Shown here: positions 25,685 to 35,123 of the stretch, one piece after another
How the letters are laid out: each line of letters opens with the position of its first letter
Position numbering within the stretch: position 1 is the stretch's first letter
Position numbers and translations under genes: made by a program
Assembly (NCBI RefSeq): GCF_036067295.1
Contig: NZ_CP107954.1
Location: 7,812,001 to 7,876,000 of the forward strand
Direction of reading: 5' to 3'
Length of the DNA: 64,000 bases
Origin: Kribbella sp. NBC_00382
GTDB lineage: Bacteria; Actinomycetota; Actinomycetes; Propionibacteriales; Kribbellaceae
The notes under the pieces: generated by a model
What the model saw: the letters and a program-made list of their open reading frames with translations, nothing else
The model's database searches: none
Told to the model about the DNA's origin: nothing

Positions 25685-25740
25685 CGAACCATCCGCCCCG
25701 CTCCTGTCGTCCAATGGACATGAGCAGGCGGAGGCGGCAG

Positions 25741-26469
25741 ATGATCTCGTGGGAAGAGGCCCAGTCGTTCGATCGGCTGGCCGCGGAGTACGACCGCCTG
25801 GGCGAGCTGAACAACGACCCGGTCGACGAATGGCTGCCATCGGTGCTCCCGGCTGACCCGCCTGACCAGCGGGCCGGCCGGGCACTCGACCTGGGCTGCG
25901 GCGCCGGGCGGCACGCAGTACTGCTGGCCGATCACTTCGAGCAGGTCGATGCCGTCGACCTGTCCGCAGCGATGATCCGGCTGGCCCGCAGGAAGCGCTC
26001 CCGACCCAACATCTGCTACCTGGAGTCCGGAGTCCTCGACGTCGAAGGCAGCTACGACTTCATCGTCAGCTCAGCCACCCTGCACCACGTACCCGACCTC
26101 CCTGCAGCACTGGCCCACATCAAGAGCCTGCTGGCTCCAGGCGGGCAGGCCGTACTAGTGGACGTCGTATCCCCACGCGCGGCCAACCCACGCTGGTGGC
26201 TGTTCGGCGGAGACCTCCGCCGACTAGCCCGCAACCTGGTACGCCGTGGCCGCGCCGAGGCCTGCGAGATCTTCAAGCTGTCCACCGGCGACTGGCTCGA
26301 CCACCGGGTCAGTGATCGGTACTTGAGCCGCCAGCAGTTCGAGGAGATCTACTCAGCCGTCTTCCCCGGCGCGACCTTCACCCGGGTCGGAAATGCCCAC
26401 GCCATGCGCTGGCGCAGCGCGGCACCCACCACTACCGACCGGGGCGCCGCGCAACGTAGTACAGGCTAG
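25741..26469 (+). CDS. Class I SAM-dependent methyltransferase (242 aa)
   Basis: Motif I is ALDLGCGAGRHAVLLAD, followed by an acidic VDAVDLSAAM for the ribose of SAM, and SSATLHHVPDLPAAL, LLAPGG for motifs II-III, typical of UbiE-like methyltransferases. ATG 25741 after GGAGGCGGCAG is preferred over ATGs at 25714 and 25720. Its TAG stop overlaps the stop of the convergent FAD oxidase gene. Substrate unknown. Confidence 0.9.
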   Translation: MISWEEAQSFDRLAAEYDRLGELNNDPVDEWLPSVLPADPPDQRAGRALDLGCGAGRHAVLLADHFEQVDAVDLSAAMIRLARRKRSRPNICYLESGVLDVEGSYDFIVSSATLHHVPDLPAALAHIKSLLAPGGQAVLVDVVSPRAANPRWWLFGGDLRRLARNLVRRGRAEACEIFKLSTGDWLDHRVSDRYLSRQQFEEIYSAVFPGATFTRVGNAHAMRWRSAAPTTTDRGAAQRSTG

Positions 26470-27836
26470 GGAGCGATGTTCTGGTTGAGGTGGAAGAGGT
26501 TGTTCGGGTCGTACTTGCGTTTCACCTCCACCAGCCGCTCGTAGTTGCCCTTGTAGTTGTCAGCGATCCGGGCCTGGTCGTCCCCGGCCATGAAGTTGAT
26601 GTAGCCGCCGGACTCCGACAGCGGCGAGACCGCGTCGTAGTAGTTGCGCACCCACTCGACCCCTGCGTCGTTCTGCGCCGGGTCCGGCCACATGCCCGCG
26701 ATCACTGTCGCGAAGTTGGCCTCCCGGTAGGCGAAGGCGGTCGCATCCGCCGGTACTCGGTGGCAGGCGCCGTCGATCGGGTAGATGTGCACTGTGGAGT
26801 TCACTGCCGGCAGACCGGGTGCATGCTGCAGGTGGGCCTGGATGGCTTCGTCAGTGAGCTCAGTGACGAAGTTGGCCTTCCAGTAGTGCTGCAGACCCGG
26901 CGGTACGAGCCCGTCGAAGGCAGTGTTCAGCGCTGGGTACGGCATCGGCCCTACGTGCTCCGCGACGACCGGAGCGAACTGCCGGAACTTGTCGACCTCC
27001 TGCTCACCTTGCGCGGGATCGCCTGCCCAGCAAGCCACTATGAGCGTGAATGCCTCGCCGTGCCGGTCCTCCGGGATGAAGGGCAGCGGTGGCGCTAGCT
27101 GGAACGCAGGGAAGCCACCTAGCTGCTCCGGAGCGTCCTTGATGAGGTCCCTGAACCCTGCCAGCACAGCTGCTCCGTCGGACATCTCGAACAGCATCGG
27201 ACCGCCGTAGACGGTCTCCACCTGAGCCAGCCGGAACTCCAGCGCGGTGACGACGCCGAAGTTGCCGCCACCACCCCGCAGCGCCCAGAAGAGGTCCTCG
27301 TGCTCCTTCTCGCTGGCTGTCAGGAACCGGCCGTCCGCGGTGACCACGTCGGCCGAGATCAGGTTGTCGCAGGACAACCCCAGACCACGCGCCAGGTACC
27401 CGATGCCGCCACCAAGCGTCAGGCCGCCGACACCCGTGGTCGAGATGATGCCGCCAGTGGTCGCCAGCCCGAAGGCGTGGGTCGCCGCATTGAAGTCGCC
27501 CCAGGTCGCGCCGCCGCCGGCACGCGCAGTACGGGTGACCGGGTCGACCCGGACGTTGCGCATCGGGCTCAGGTCGGCCACCACGCCGTCGTCGACGGTA
27601 CCGAAGCCAGGCACGCTGTGTGAGCCGCCACGGACCGCCAGGTCCAGGCCGTTGGCCGCGGCGAACCCGACGGTCGCCATCACGTCGCCCGCGTTCTCGC
27701 ATCGCACGATGACCCGCGGGTGCTTGTCGATCATCGCGTTGTGGACCTTGCGCGCCTCGTCGTAGCCCTCGTCCGCATCGGTGATGACGGGACCTCTGGT
27801 GCGCTCCTTCAAGTCTTCGATCGTGTACTCGCCCAT
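26466..27836 (-). CDS. Bicovalent FAD-dependent oxidase of the BBE/berberine-bridge type (456 aa)
   Basis: FAD-binding PCMH domain with AVRGGSHSVPGFG (the His links to FAD), LTLGGGIGYLARGLGLSCDNL (the Cys gives the second, 6-S-cysteinyl link) and a C-terminal BBE tail KYDPNNLFHLNQNI. This pattern is that of sugar or aromatic oxidases with bicovalently bound FAD. ATG 27836 follows GGAGGAG; earlier in-frame codons up to 28094 are not supported. It likely oxidises an alcohol with oxygen. The substrate cannot be predicted. Confidence 0.92.
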   Translation of the reverse strand: MGEYTIEDLKERTRGPVITDADEGYDEARKVHNAMIDKHPRVIVRCENAGDVMATVGFAAANGLDLAVRGGSHSVPGFGTVDDGVVADLSPMRNVRVDPVTRTARAGGGATWGDFNAATHAFGLATTGGIISTTGVGGLTLGGGIGYLARGLGLSCDNLISADVVTADGRFLTASEKEHEDLFWALRGGGGNFGVVTALEFRLAQVETVYGGPMLFEMSDGAAVLAGFRDLIKDAPEQLGGFPAFQLAPPLPFIPEDRHGEAFTLIVACWAGDPAQGEQEVDKFRQFAPVVAEHVGPMPYPALNTAFDGLVPPGLQHYWKANFVTELTDEAIQAHLQHAPGLPAVNSTVHIYPIDGACHRVPADATAFAYREANFATVIAGMWPDPAQNDAGVEWVRNYYDAVSPLSESGGYINFMAGDDQARIADNYKGNYERLVEVKRKYDPNNLFHLNQNIAP

Positions 27837-28105
27837 GACTCCTCCACGGTCCAGCGGGCTTTCCCACGTTGTCGACCGGCGCGCGTCGCCGCAGCGCCGA
27901 CCAGACCGGCGAGCCACCAACGAACGCAATGCGAGAAGTCCCACCCCAGAGAGCATCGAATTCACGGACGGCTGCCAGACCTCCCCCTGACATCCCCGTT
28001 CCCCCCGACCCTCCGCCTCGCCCCAGGCATAGTCAACCCCTACCGATGTCAGAAGCCGCCGGGCGGCTCCGACCAGTGGCCGACAGCAGATCAAAGGAGC
28101 GGAAC

Positions 28106-28663
28106 ATGCGGAAGATCATGTACTACGTCCACCAGTCGCTCGACGGCTTCATCGAGGGGCCGAACGGCGAGTTCGACTGGCCGGTGCTCAGACCGGAGCT
28201 CGGCGCCTACTCGATGAGCCTCGCGCAGCGTGCCGACACCTTCCTGTACGGACGGACCGTCTGGGAAATGATGGCGTCCTACTGGCCGCACGCGTTGTCG
28301 ATCAACCCGGACGACCAGCACTCGATCGAGTTCGCCCCGGTCTGGGCCAAGACCTCGAAGCTCGTCCTGTCGCGGACCCTGGAGAGCGCTCCCCACGGCG
28401 CCGAGGTGATCCATGACGTCGAGCAGCTGCGCGGGATCAAGGAGCTGCCCGGCAAGGACATCCTGCTCACCGGCAGCGCCAGCGTCGCGGCCGCGCTGAC
28501 CGAACGCGGGCTGCTGGACGAGTACCACGTGATCGTCCACCCCGTCGTACTGGGCGGCGGCAAGCCCGTCTACCACCCGGTGGCCGAGCGGCTGAACCTC
28601 CGACTCAGCGACACCCGTACCTTCGACAACCGCACAGTCCTTCTCCGCCACGACCTCGCCTGA
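28106..28663 (+). CDS. Dihydrofolate reductase/RibD C-terminal family protein (185 aa)
   Basis: ATG 28106 follows AAAGGAG; the frame is open far upstream but that part is noncoding. It starts RKIMYYVHQSLDGFIEGPNG, has FLYGRTVWEMM and LLTGSASVAAALTERGLLDEYH, and VHPVVLGGGKP, all diagnostic of the family. It resembles 23738-24274 in layout. The upstream 269 bases hold the divergent promoters with the FAD oxidase and no other gene that I can support. Confidence 0.9.
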   Translation: MRKIMYYVHQSLDGFIEGPNGEFDWPVLRPELGAYSMSLAQRADTFLYGRTVWEMMASYWPHALSINPDDQHSIEFAPVWAKTSKLVLSRTLESAPHGAEVIHDVEQLRGIKELPGKDILLTGSASVAAALTERGLLDEYHVIVHPVVLGGGKPVYHPVAERLNLRLSDTRTFDNRTVLLRHDLA

Positions 28664-28697
28664 CGACCGCTCCTCGTCGTACCGGCGTACCGGGTGC

Positions 28698-29267
28698 TCA
28701 GCCCGCGGTGAGCGCTCTCTGGGCGAAGAGTTGTCGGGCATCAGCTCGCACTCCGTCGCCTTCGAGAGCCTCGCCCGGGCGGTTGCCATAGGCAAGGAGC
28801 TGGCCGCCCCAGCGCATCCCGAGGTAGTCGGCGCTGAGACGTAGCGTGCCGAGCAGCGGCTCGACCTGGCTCGGATCGTCCGCGGTGTGCGCCGTGACGG
28901 CCCAGAGAGTCTTGCCGCGCATCCGGTCGAGGAAGTCCGCTCCGGGAACGCGCATCCACGCCGTCCAGTAGTCCAGGTAGTGCTTCACGCTCGTCGAGAC
29001 CGAGTACCAGTACAGCGGACTCGCGATCACCAGATCCGTCGCCGCCAGCGTCGCGTCGAGCAACTCGCGCTCATTGCCGGTCGGCTCGGGATAGACCCCG
29101 GCACCCTCGTGCCGCACATCGCGGAACGGCTCCAGCGGCGACTCCGTCAGCCGCACCCACTTCTGCTCGACCTCAGGCGCCAGCCCGGCGGCAGCCAGCC
29201 TCGCCAGCGCCTCGGTGTTGCCACCCGGCCGAGTACTCCCCAGCAGAAACAGAAAGCTCTCCGTCAT
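28698..29267 (-). CDS. Flavodoxin-like NAD(P)H-dependent oxidoreductase (189 aa)
   Basis: The start FLFLLGSTRPGGNTEALARLA is the FMN phosphate-binding loop of flavodoxin-fold reductases, and IASPLYWYSVSTSVKHYLDYW is the second hallmark. ATG 29267 lies 6 bases after GGAG; the preceding ATG (29270) is also possible. Faces away from the lipoprotein hydrolase gene; TGCA-rich inverted sequence at 29285-29298 in between may be a regulator site. Confidence 0.88.
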   Translation of the reverse strand: MTESFLFLLGSTRPGGNTEALARLAAAGLAPEVEQKWVRLTESPLEPFRDVRHEGAGVYPEPTGNERELLDATLAATDLVIASPLYWYSVSTSVKHYLDYWTAWMRVPGADFLDRMRGKTLWAVTAHTADDPSQVEPLLGTLRLSADYLGMRWGGQLLAYGNRPGEALEGDGVRADARQLFAQRALTAG

Positions 29268-29361
29268 CATCAACTCCATGCCCGTGCATTTATTGCATGA
29301 GCCTACAACCTGCATGCGCCATACGTCGAGGGTGCTTGGGTTCGGCCTGCACTATTGGGAT

Positions 29362-30393
29362 ATGAAGCTGCCGTGGCTGGGTTTCGTCGCTCTGGTGCTG
29401 TCCGCGGCGGTCGGCTGCTCGTCGACCCCGACGGCCGACCCGACGCCCACTCCACCGCCTGCCAGCACGGCCACACCAACCACGCCCACCCCGAGCGCAC
29501 CCACTCCAAGCGCGGCAACGAGCAGCACTCCCCCGGACCCGGTCTCGCTCCAGGCGCTGATGGCGAAGAAGTACGACGGCCGGGACCTCCGCCTCGGCCG
29601 CGTCATCACCCGTACCGACGCCTACACCCGGTACTTCGTCACCTACGCCAGCGGCAAGCTCCGCATCTCCGGCATCCTCAACGTCCCCACCACCCCCGGC
29701 CGCCATCCCGCGCTGGTCCTCAACCACGGCTACATCGACCCCGCCGTCTACACCAACGGTCGCGGCCTGATGCGCGAGCAGGACTACCTCGCCCGCCGCG
29801 GCTACGTAGTACTGCACACCGACTATCGCAACCATGCGCAGTCGTCGAAGGATCCGCAGTCCGAGGTCAACCTGCGGATCGGCTACACCGAGGACGTCAT
29901 CAACGCGGTCCTCGCTCTCAAGGCGTCCCCGTACGTCGATGCGCAACGGGTCGGCCTCTTCGGCCGGTCGATGGGCGGCGGCATCACGTACAACGTTCTC
30001 GTCGCGCAACCCGGCCTGGTCAAGGCCGCCATCGTCTATGCCGCGGTCAGCTCGAACGCCGTCGAAAACTTCGACCGTTGGACCCGCCCTGCAGCCGCGA
30101 CCGCCGCCGCGATCATCCGCGCCCATGGGGATCCCGCGAAGAACCCGACCTTCTGGCGCAACCTGTCAGCCGTCAACTTCTTCGACCGCATCACCGAACC
30201 ACTCCTGATCCAGCAGGGTCTCGCCGACTCCACCTGCCCACCCGTCTGGGCGTCACAAACCCTTGCTGCGTTGAAGAAGGCCGGCAAGCAGGCCACCCTC
30301 TACACTTACCCCGGCGAGGAACACGCCTTCGCCGCCGCCTGGCCGACCTCGATGGCAAGATCCGTTGCCTTCCTCAAGCAACAAGGGGTGTAG
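29362..30393 (+). CDS. Secreted lipoprotein alpha/beta hydrolase (S9-like) (343 aa)
   Basis: Signal peptide MKLPWLGFVALVLSAAVGC with lipobox AVGC (Cys19), then a Pro/Thr/Ser-rich spacer to about residue 60. The hydrolase domain has LVLNHGYIDP, GRSMGGG (nucleophile Ser), and GEEHAF with the His. This resembles dienelactone-hydrolase/prolyl-oligopeptidase family esterases anchored outside the membrane. The next gene begins 4 bases after its stop. Substrate not predictable. Confidence 0.9.
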   Translation: MKLPWLGFVALVLSAAVGCSSTPTADPTPTPPPASTATPTTPTPSAPTPSAATSSTPPDPVSLQALMAKKYDGRDLRLGRVITRTDAYTRYFVTYASGKLRISGILNVPTTPGRHPALVLNHGYIDPAVYTNGRGLMREQDYLARRGYVVLHTDYRNHAQSSKDPQSEVNLRIGYTEDVINAVLALKASPYVDAQRVGLFGRSMGGGITYNVLVAQPGLVKAAIVYAAVSSNAVENFDRWTRPAAATAAAIIRAHGDPAKNPTFWRNLSAVNFFDRITEPLLIQQGLADSTCPPVWASQTLAALKKAGKQATLYTYPGEEHAFAAAWPTSMARSVAFLKQQGV

Positions 30394-30396
30394 TCA

Positions 30397-31074
30397 GTGA
30401 CCCGAGTCCTCGGCGTCGACGCCTGCAAGGCGGGCTGGGTCGGCGTACTCCGTACCGCCACCGGGGTCACCGCCTTCGTCGCCCCCACCATCGACCTACT
30501 CGTCAAGCAGTTCGATCCACTCGATGTCGTCGCCATCGACATGCCGATCGGGCTGCCGGACACCGCGCCCCGCCAGGCGGATCTGCTCGCCCGCGCCGCG
30601 ATCGGCCGGCTCTCCTCATCCGTCTTCACAACGCCGGTACGAGCCGCCCTGCAAGCACCGACCCACAGCGAGGCGGTCCTGATCAACCGCGAGCTCACCG
30701 GCCAGGGACTGTCGATCCAGGCGTACGGACTGCGCGCCAAGCTCTTCGAGGTCGACGAGTGGATCGGCCGAGCCACCACGCGAGTCGTCGAGGTCCATCC
30801 CGAAGTCAGCTTCGCGTACCTCGCAGGTGCACCGTTGACCGTCCGCAAGTCCACCTGGGCAGGCGCCGAACGCCGCCGCGCCCTCCTCGCCGCTGCAGGC
30901 ATCTCCCTGGCCGGCGAACTCGGTCTCGCAGGCCTGGCGGTCGGCGTCGACGACGTACTGGACGCCGGTGCCGCAGCCTGGTCCGCCCTCCGAGTAGCCC
31001 AAGGCGAAGCCGTCTCCCTCCCCAACCCACCAGAAGTCTTCGCTGACGGGCGGCCGGCCGCAATCTGGGTCTGA
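30397..31074 (+). CDS. DUF429 family protein (225 aa)
   Basis: Starts VLGVDACKAGWVGV and has VVAIDMPIGLPD, the two acidic strands of the RNase H-like fold shared by DUF429 proteins, plus RAALQAPTHSEA and VEVHPEVSFAYLAG. GTG 30397 is 4 bases behind the hydrolase stop, so it is translationally linked. Function unknown; a nuclease or phosphotransfer role is only suggested by the fold. A strong hairpin follows. Confidence 0.85.
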   Translation: MTRVLGVDACKAGWVGVLRTATGVTAFVAPTIDLLVKQFDPLDVVAIDMPIGLPDTAPRQADLLARAAIGRLSSSVFTTPVRAALQAPTHSEAVLINRELTGQGLSIQAYGLRAKLFEVDEWIGRATTRVVEVHPEVSFAYLAGAPLTVRKSTWAGAERRRALLAAAGISLAGELGLAGLAVGVDDVLDAGAAAWSALRVAQGEAVSLPNPPEVFADGRPAAIWV

Positions 31075-31076
31075 CA

Positions 31077-31112
31077 GGACTCGTCCAGCTCGATCATGAG
31101 CTGGACGAGTCC
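31077..31112. terminator. 15-bp perfect hairpin between convergent genes
   Basis: GGACTCGTCCAGCTC (31077-31091) pairs without mismatch with GAGCTGGACGAGTCC (31098-31112) across a 6-base loop. It lies just after the DUF429 stop and before the convergent membrane-protein stop at 31127, so it can end both transcripts. Confidence 0.8.
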
Positions 31113-31126
31113 GACACCTCTGCCCT

Positions 31127-31822
31127 TCAGGGCAAGGCCGGCAGGTCCCATTCGTCGTTGCGCAGTTGAAGAATCGCCCACCCCACCGCGGCGAACCCGA
31201 CTGCCTGCAACCCCCACCCGACCAGGTCGAGCGTGTGGTTAGGAACGATGACCGCGGCAACGAAGTGGATCGGCTGCGACACGATCACCGCGACCGCTGC
31301 CCAACGCGCGATCACCTGCGACCGCCACAGCGCGACACCGAGCAGGATGGTGCCGAGCACGTGCCCGAGTACGAAGAACACACCGGCGATCGCGGTGGTC
31401 GGATGCGCCGCCTCGGCGATCCGGGTGATGCTGCCGGCATCGAGTCCGGCGTGCGCGCCCGACCAGAGGAGCTGGTCCTCGCCGATCAGCCAGCCGAGCG
31501 CGAGATAGCCGGGGATCAGCAGGGCGAGCGCGACGATCGTCAGCTTGGGCGCACGACGGCGGGTGAGCTTGCCTGCGGCGAACGCGGCCGGTACCAGGGT
31601 CAGTACGGCGAGGAAGCCGAACCACAGCACCGCCGATCCACGTCCCGGTTCGGCGATGACCTTCGCGGCCATCGTCTTGGCGTCGTCGACCGTGTCGTAG
31701 GGCAGTACGAACCGCAGCACTGCGACCGCGGCCGGCCCGATCGGCAGGACGATCGCGGCTGCCAGTCGGCTGATCCCACGGGTATCCGCGACTGTCGTAG
31801 TACGGGCTGCTGTGGTTGTCAT
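31127..31822 (-). CDS. Polytopic membrane protein (231 aa)
   Basis: Six to seven hydrophobic segments, beginning after a short Thr-rich N-terminus; for example VLWFGFLAVLTLVPAAFAAG and TIAGVFFVLGHVLGTILLGV-like stretches. No transport or enzyme motif is recognised. The start overlaps the stop of 31819-32172 by 4 bases, so both are one transcription unit. Function unknown. Confidence 0.8.
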   Translation of the reverse strand: MTTTAARTTTVADTRGISRLAAAIVLPIGPAAVAVLRFVLPYDTVDDAKTMAAKVIAEPGRGSAVLWFGFLAVLTLVPAAFAAGKLTRRRAPKLTIVALALLIPGYLALGWLIGEDQLLWSGAHAGLDAGSITRIAEAAHPTTAIAGVFFVLGHVLGTILLGVALWRSQVIARWAAVAVIVSQPIHFVAAVIVPNHTLDLVGWGLQAVGFAAVGWAILQLRNDEWDLPALP

Positions 31823-32172
31823 CGCACACCCGCCAGCTCCCGGGCGGGCACCAGCAGGAGCGCGATGCCGGCCACGGTCAGTACGACGATGATCGCTGCC
31901 GCAGCCACAGCGGCCGCGGGAACGTCACCAGCGAAAAACGCCGGTACTGCGCTCAGCGCCGACAACACCCGGAGAACGATCAGCGGCACCACAGCCCGCC
32001 GAGCCCCACGCCAGGCGAACCCCACCAGCACCAGGCTGACCAGACCCAACGCGGCCCCGATCAACGCGATCGACATCGGCGGGTGCTCCCCGTCCGTCAG
32101 CAACGGACCCGCCAGATCCCCCACCGATAACAGCCCCAGCAAAACCAGCCCAGTCCGAAACGTCCGAGACAT
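31819..32172 (-). CDS. Small membrane protein, four helices (117 aa)
   Basis: Begins MSRTFRTGLVLLGLLSVGD with GGGGAGG 7 bases upstream of ATG 32172. About four hydrophobic helices fill the protein, with an arginine patch RGARRAV between the second and third. Coupled by a 4-base overlap to the larger membrane protein gene. No recognised family. Confidence 0.7.
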   Translation of the reverse strand: MSRTFRTGLVLLGLLSVGDLAGPLLTDGEHPPMSIALIGAALGLVSLVLVGFAWRGARRAVVPLIVLRVLSALSAVPAFFAGDVPAAAVAAAAIIVVLTVAGIALLLVPARELAGVR

Positions 32173-32339
32173 CGTCAAACCTCCCCTGTTGGTCGACCCG
32201 ATCGGGCCGTTGCCACCACAGTCGCGGCCGGACCGGCCCGGCGCCCGGGCGTGGATTCACCAACCGGCAGGAGGTTGCCCGCCCCTCCCGGGAACCCATT
32301 CCCGAGACACCGGGACCCACGAACGCGCACACTGACCCC

Positions 32340-34475
32340 ATGACGGGAGCCCCAGACCACCCACGCCACACGGGCCCCGGCACGTCTGCGCCCGCCAACT
32401 CCGCCCCGCCCCCGCCCCTGCTCACCCCCAGCGACGCGGCCCCGAGCCCCACCCCACAGCCCGCCGCGCCTCACCGCCTTTCCCGCGCCGGTGGCGAGCC
32501 GGAGGCTCGGCGCTGGCGCGGACCGCTCGCCGTGGTCCTGGGCAGCTTCGGCACCCTCGAAGTACTCGTCGGGGTAGTTCTGGCGGTGGTGGTCGGCTGG
32601 TCGTTCGATACCGCGCTGGACAGCTTCCTGGTCACCAACGGGCTGATGGGCCTCACCTTCGCAACCTGCGGCGCCGTGATCGCCTGGCATCGCCCGGCCA
32701 ACCCGATCGGCTGGCTCTTCCTCGCCGACGGCATCGGCCACGCGACCACCGCGGTCGGCGCTCCCCTGTCCCAGCTGCTCTACGACAACGCCGCACCTCT
32801 CGAAGTACAGCGCCTGCTCGCGACCATCATCTCCTGGTCCTGGCCGTGGTCGATCGCCTTGTTCCTCCCGCTGGCTCTGCTCCTGTTCCCCAACGGCCAC
32901 CTGCTCTCGCCCCGCTGGCGACCCGTTGCCATCGGCATCATCGTCACCGCACCCTTCTTCGCCGTCGAGATGGGTACCGGCCCCGGCGCCCTGTTCGACG
33001 GCGGCCCGAACAGCTACCTCCAAATCCCGTCGTACGACAGCCTGCAACCGTTGTGGACAGCAACCGAGATCCGTGGCCTGATCGCCTACGCCCTAGCGAT
33101 CGCCAGCCTCGTCATCCGCTACCGCCGCGCCGACGAAACCGGCCGCCGTCAGCTCCTCTGGTTGCTCCTAGCAACCGTGCTGATGATCCTCGTGATGGCC
33201 CCCTGGGCGTTGATCACCGGTACGCCGGTGTTCGTCCTGCTCGCCATCCCCCTCATCCCCGTCGCCGTCGCGGTCGCGATCGTCCGCCACCAACTGCTCG
33301 ACATCCGCCTGGTCGTCTCCCGCGCGCTCACCTGGGCCCTGCTCTCGATACTTGCCGTCGGCGCCTATGCCGCCCTGGTCGCCATCACGGACTCCTTCAT
33401 CTCCACCCGCTTCGGCCGCTCCGCGATCGTCACGGTCCTCATCGCCCTCCTGATCGCACCCGTACTCCCCCGCCTGCAACGCCTCGTTGACCAAGCCATG
33501 TACGGCGACCGCCGCGACCCCGCCCGCGTCGCATCACGGGTCGGCGAGGAGCTGTCGTCAGGCGTGGCCGGCGGGATGCCCGGCGTCGTCGAAGCGGTCC
33601 GCTCCGCGCTACGACTCCCGTACGTCGCAGTCGCCGTCGACGGCTCGCTCTTGGCATCCGCCGGGATCGCGGGAAACGTAGTACCGGTGAACTTGTCCTA
33701 TGGCGGTACGACGGTCGGCTCGTTGCTGGTCGGCCTGCGATCGGGGGAATCCGGCCTGTCGCAGACTGATCGCAATGTGCTCACGCTGGTCGCAGTACCG
33801 CTTGCTGTGGCTGTTCACGCGACGTCTCTGTCATCGGAGTTGCAGGCGTCTCGGGAGAGGCTCGTCGCCGCCCGCGAGGAGGAGCGTCGGCGGCTGCGGC
33901 GAGACCTGCATGATGGACTCGGTCCAACGCTGACCGGCGTTGCTTTCACCGCAGATGCCGCGGCCAACCTAGTCTCCGTCGATGCGGTCAAGGCGTCAGA
34001 GTTGTTGAGTACTTTGCGCACGGACACGCGTGCCGCGATCGCCGACGTACGGCGGCTGGTCGACGACCTCCGCCCGCCGGCCTTGGACGAACTCGGATTG
34101 GTTGGAGCCTTGCGACAACGAGCAGACGCAATGTCCTGGCGCGCAGACGGCGCATCCGTCTCGGTACAGGTCTCGGCCGACGGCCTGCCCCCGTTGCCGG
34201 CCGCGCTCGAGGTCGCGGCGTACCGGATCGCCACCGAGGCGCTCACCAATGTCGTGCGGCACTCGCGAGCGACAACCGCCGTACTGACCCTGCGCTGCGA
34301 CTCATCGCTGGAAGTCCTGGTCACCGACGACGGCCCACCGAACGGCGCCTGGCGCCCAGGCGTAGGGCTCCAAGCCATGCGCGAACGGGCAGCCGAACTA
34401 GGCGGTACCTTCAAAGCCGGCCCCACGCCCACCGGCGGCCAAGTCCACGCCACCTTCCCCATGGCCACGCCGTGA
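32340..34475 (+). CDS. Two-component sensor kinase, NarL/HisKA_3 type (711 aa)
   Basis: A Pro-rich cytosolic N-terminus (to about 55) is followed by about eight membrane helices (60-380), a GAF-like region, and then the dimerisation box EEERRRLRRDLHDGLG with phospho-His near 524. The ATPase has TEALTNVVRHS (N box), VTDDGPP and GVGLQAMRERAAELGG. Partner response regulator gene starts at 34472, overlapping by 4 bases. The signal sensed by the membrane part is unknown. Confidence 0.92.
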   Translation: MTGAPDHPRHTGPGTSAPANSAPPPPLLTPSDAAPSPTPQPAAPHRLSRAGGEPEARRWRGPLAVVLGSFGTLEVLVGVVLAVVVGWSFDTALDSFLVTNGLMGLTFATCGAVIAWHRPANPIGWLFLADGIGHATTAVGAPLSQLLYDNAAPLEVQRLLATIISWSWPWSIALFLPLALLLFPNGHLLSPRWRPVAIGIIVTAPFFAVEMGTGPGALFDGGPNSYLQIPSYDSLQPLWTATEIRGLIAYALAIASLVIRYRRADETGRRQLLWLLLATVLMILVMAPWALITGTPVFVLLAIPLIPVAVAVAIVRHQLLDIRLVVSRALTWALLSILAVGAYAALVAITDSFISTRFGRSAIVTVLIALLIAPVLPRLQRLVDQAMYGDRRDPARVASRVGEELSSGVAGGMPGVVEAVRSALRLPYVAVAVDGSLLASAGIAGNVVPVNLSYGGTTVGSLLVGLRSGESGLSQTDRNVLTLVAVPLAVAVHATSLSSELQASRERLVAAREEERRRLRRDLHDGLGPTLTGVAFTADAAANLVSVDAVKASELLSTLRTDTRAAIADVRRLVDDLRPPALDELGLVGALRQRADAMSWRADGASVSVQVSADGLPPLPAALEVAAYRIATEALTNVVRHSRATTAVLTLRCDSSLEVLVTDDGPPNGAWRPGVGLQAMRERAAELGGTFKAGPTPTGGQVHATFPMATP

Positions 34476-35119
34476 ACGCGGTCCGTGTGGTGCTGGCAGA
34501 CGACCACCCAGTAGTCCGCGCCGGCCTCGCCGCCCTACTCTCCTCACTCCCCGGCATCGAGGTAGTCGGCGTAGCCTCCACCGGCCGCGAAGCCATCCGC
34601 GAGGTCGTCACAAACCATCCCGACGTCGCCGTCCTAGACCTACAAATGCCCGACCTGGACGGCTTCGCCACCACCCGCGAACTAGCCCGCACCGCCCCCG
34701 ATGTCGCGGTACTGGTCCTGACCATGTTCGAAGACGATGACTCAGTCTTCGCCGCCATGCGCGCCGGCGCCCGCGGCTACCTGGTCAAAGGCGCCGAGCA
34801 GGACGAGATCGCCCGAGCCATCCGCGCGGTCGCAGCAGGCGAAGCCATCTTCGGCCCCGGCGTAGCCCGCCGAGTCCTCTCCTTCTTCACCGCACCCCCC
34901 GCCCCCGCCGCGGACCCCTTCCCCGACCTCACCTCCCGAGAACGAGAAATCCTCAACCTCCTAGCCTCCGGCCTCTCCAACACCGCCATCGGCACCCACC
35001 TAGGCCTAGCCTCCAAAACAGTCGCCAACAACGTCTCCACCATCTTCACCAAACTCGCAGTAGCCGACCGCTCCACCGCCATAATCCAAGCCCGCAACGC
35101 CGGCCTCGGAAACCCGTGA
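34472..35119 (+). CDS. LuxR/NarL-type response regulator (215 aa)
   Basis: Receiver domain with VVLADDHPVVRAGL and the phosphorylation site Asp56 in VAVLDLQMPDLDG, and LVKGAEQDEIARAI. A LuxR helix-turn-helix follows (LTSREREILNLLASG, ..TVANNVSTIFTKL). GTG 34472 overlaps the kinase stop, so the two form a standard pair. The regulated genes are not visible; the neighbouring small membrane proteins at 31127-32172 are candidates by position. Confidence 0.93.
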   Translation: MNAVRVVLADDHPVVRAGLAALLSSLPGIEVVGVASTGREAIREVVTNHPDVAVLDLQMPDLDGFATTRELARTAPDVAVLVLTMFEDDDSVFAAMRAGARGYLVKGAEQDEIARAIRAVAAGEAIFGPGVARRVLSFFTAPPAPAADPFPDLTSREREILNLLASGLSNTAIGTHLGLASKTVANNVSTIFTKLAVADRSTAIIQARNAGLGNP

Positions 35120-35123
35120 TCGG

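Noticed and set aside
29355..31046. 563-residue plus-strand frame
   Set aside because: It is an Arg-rich shadow of the lipoprotein hydrolase and DUF429 genes.
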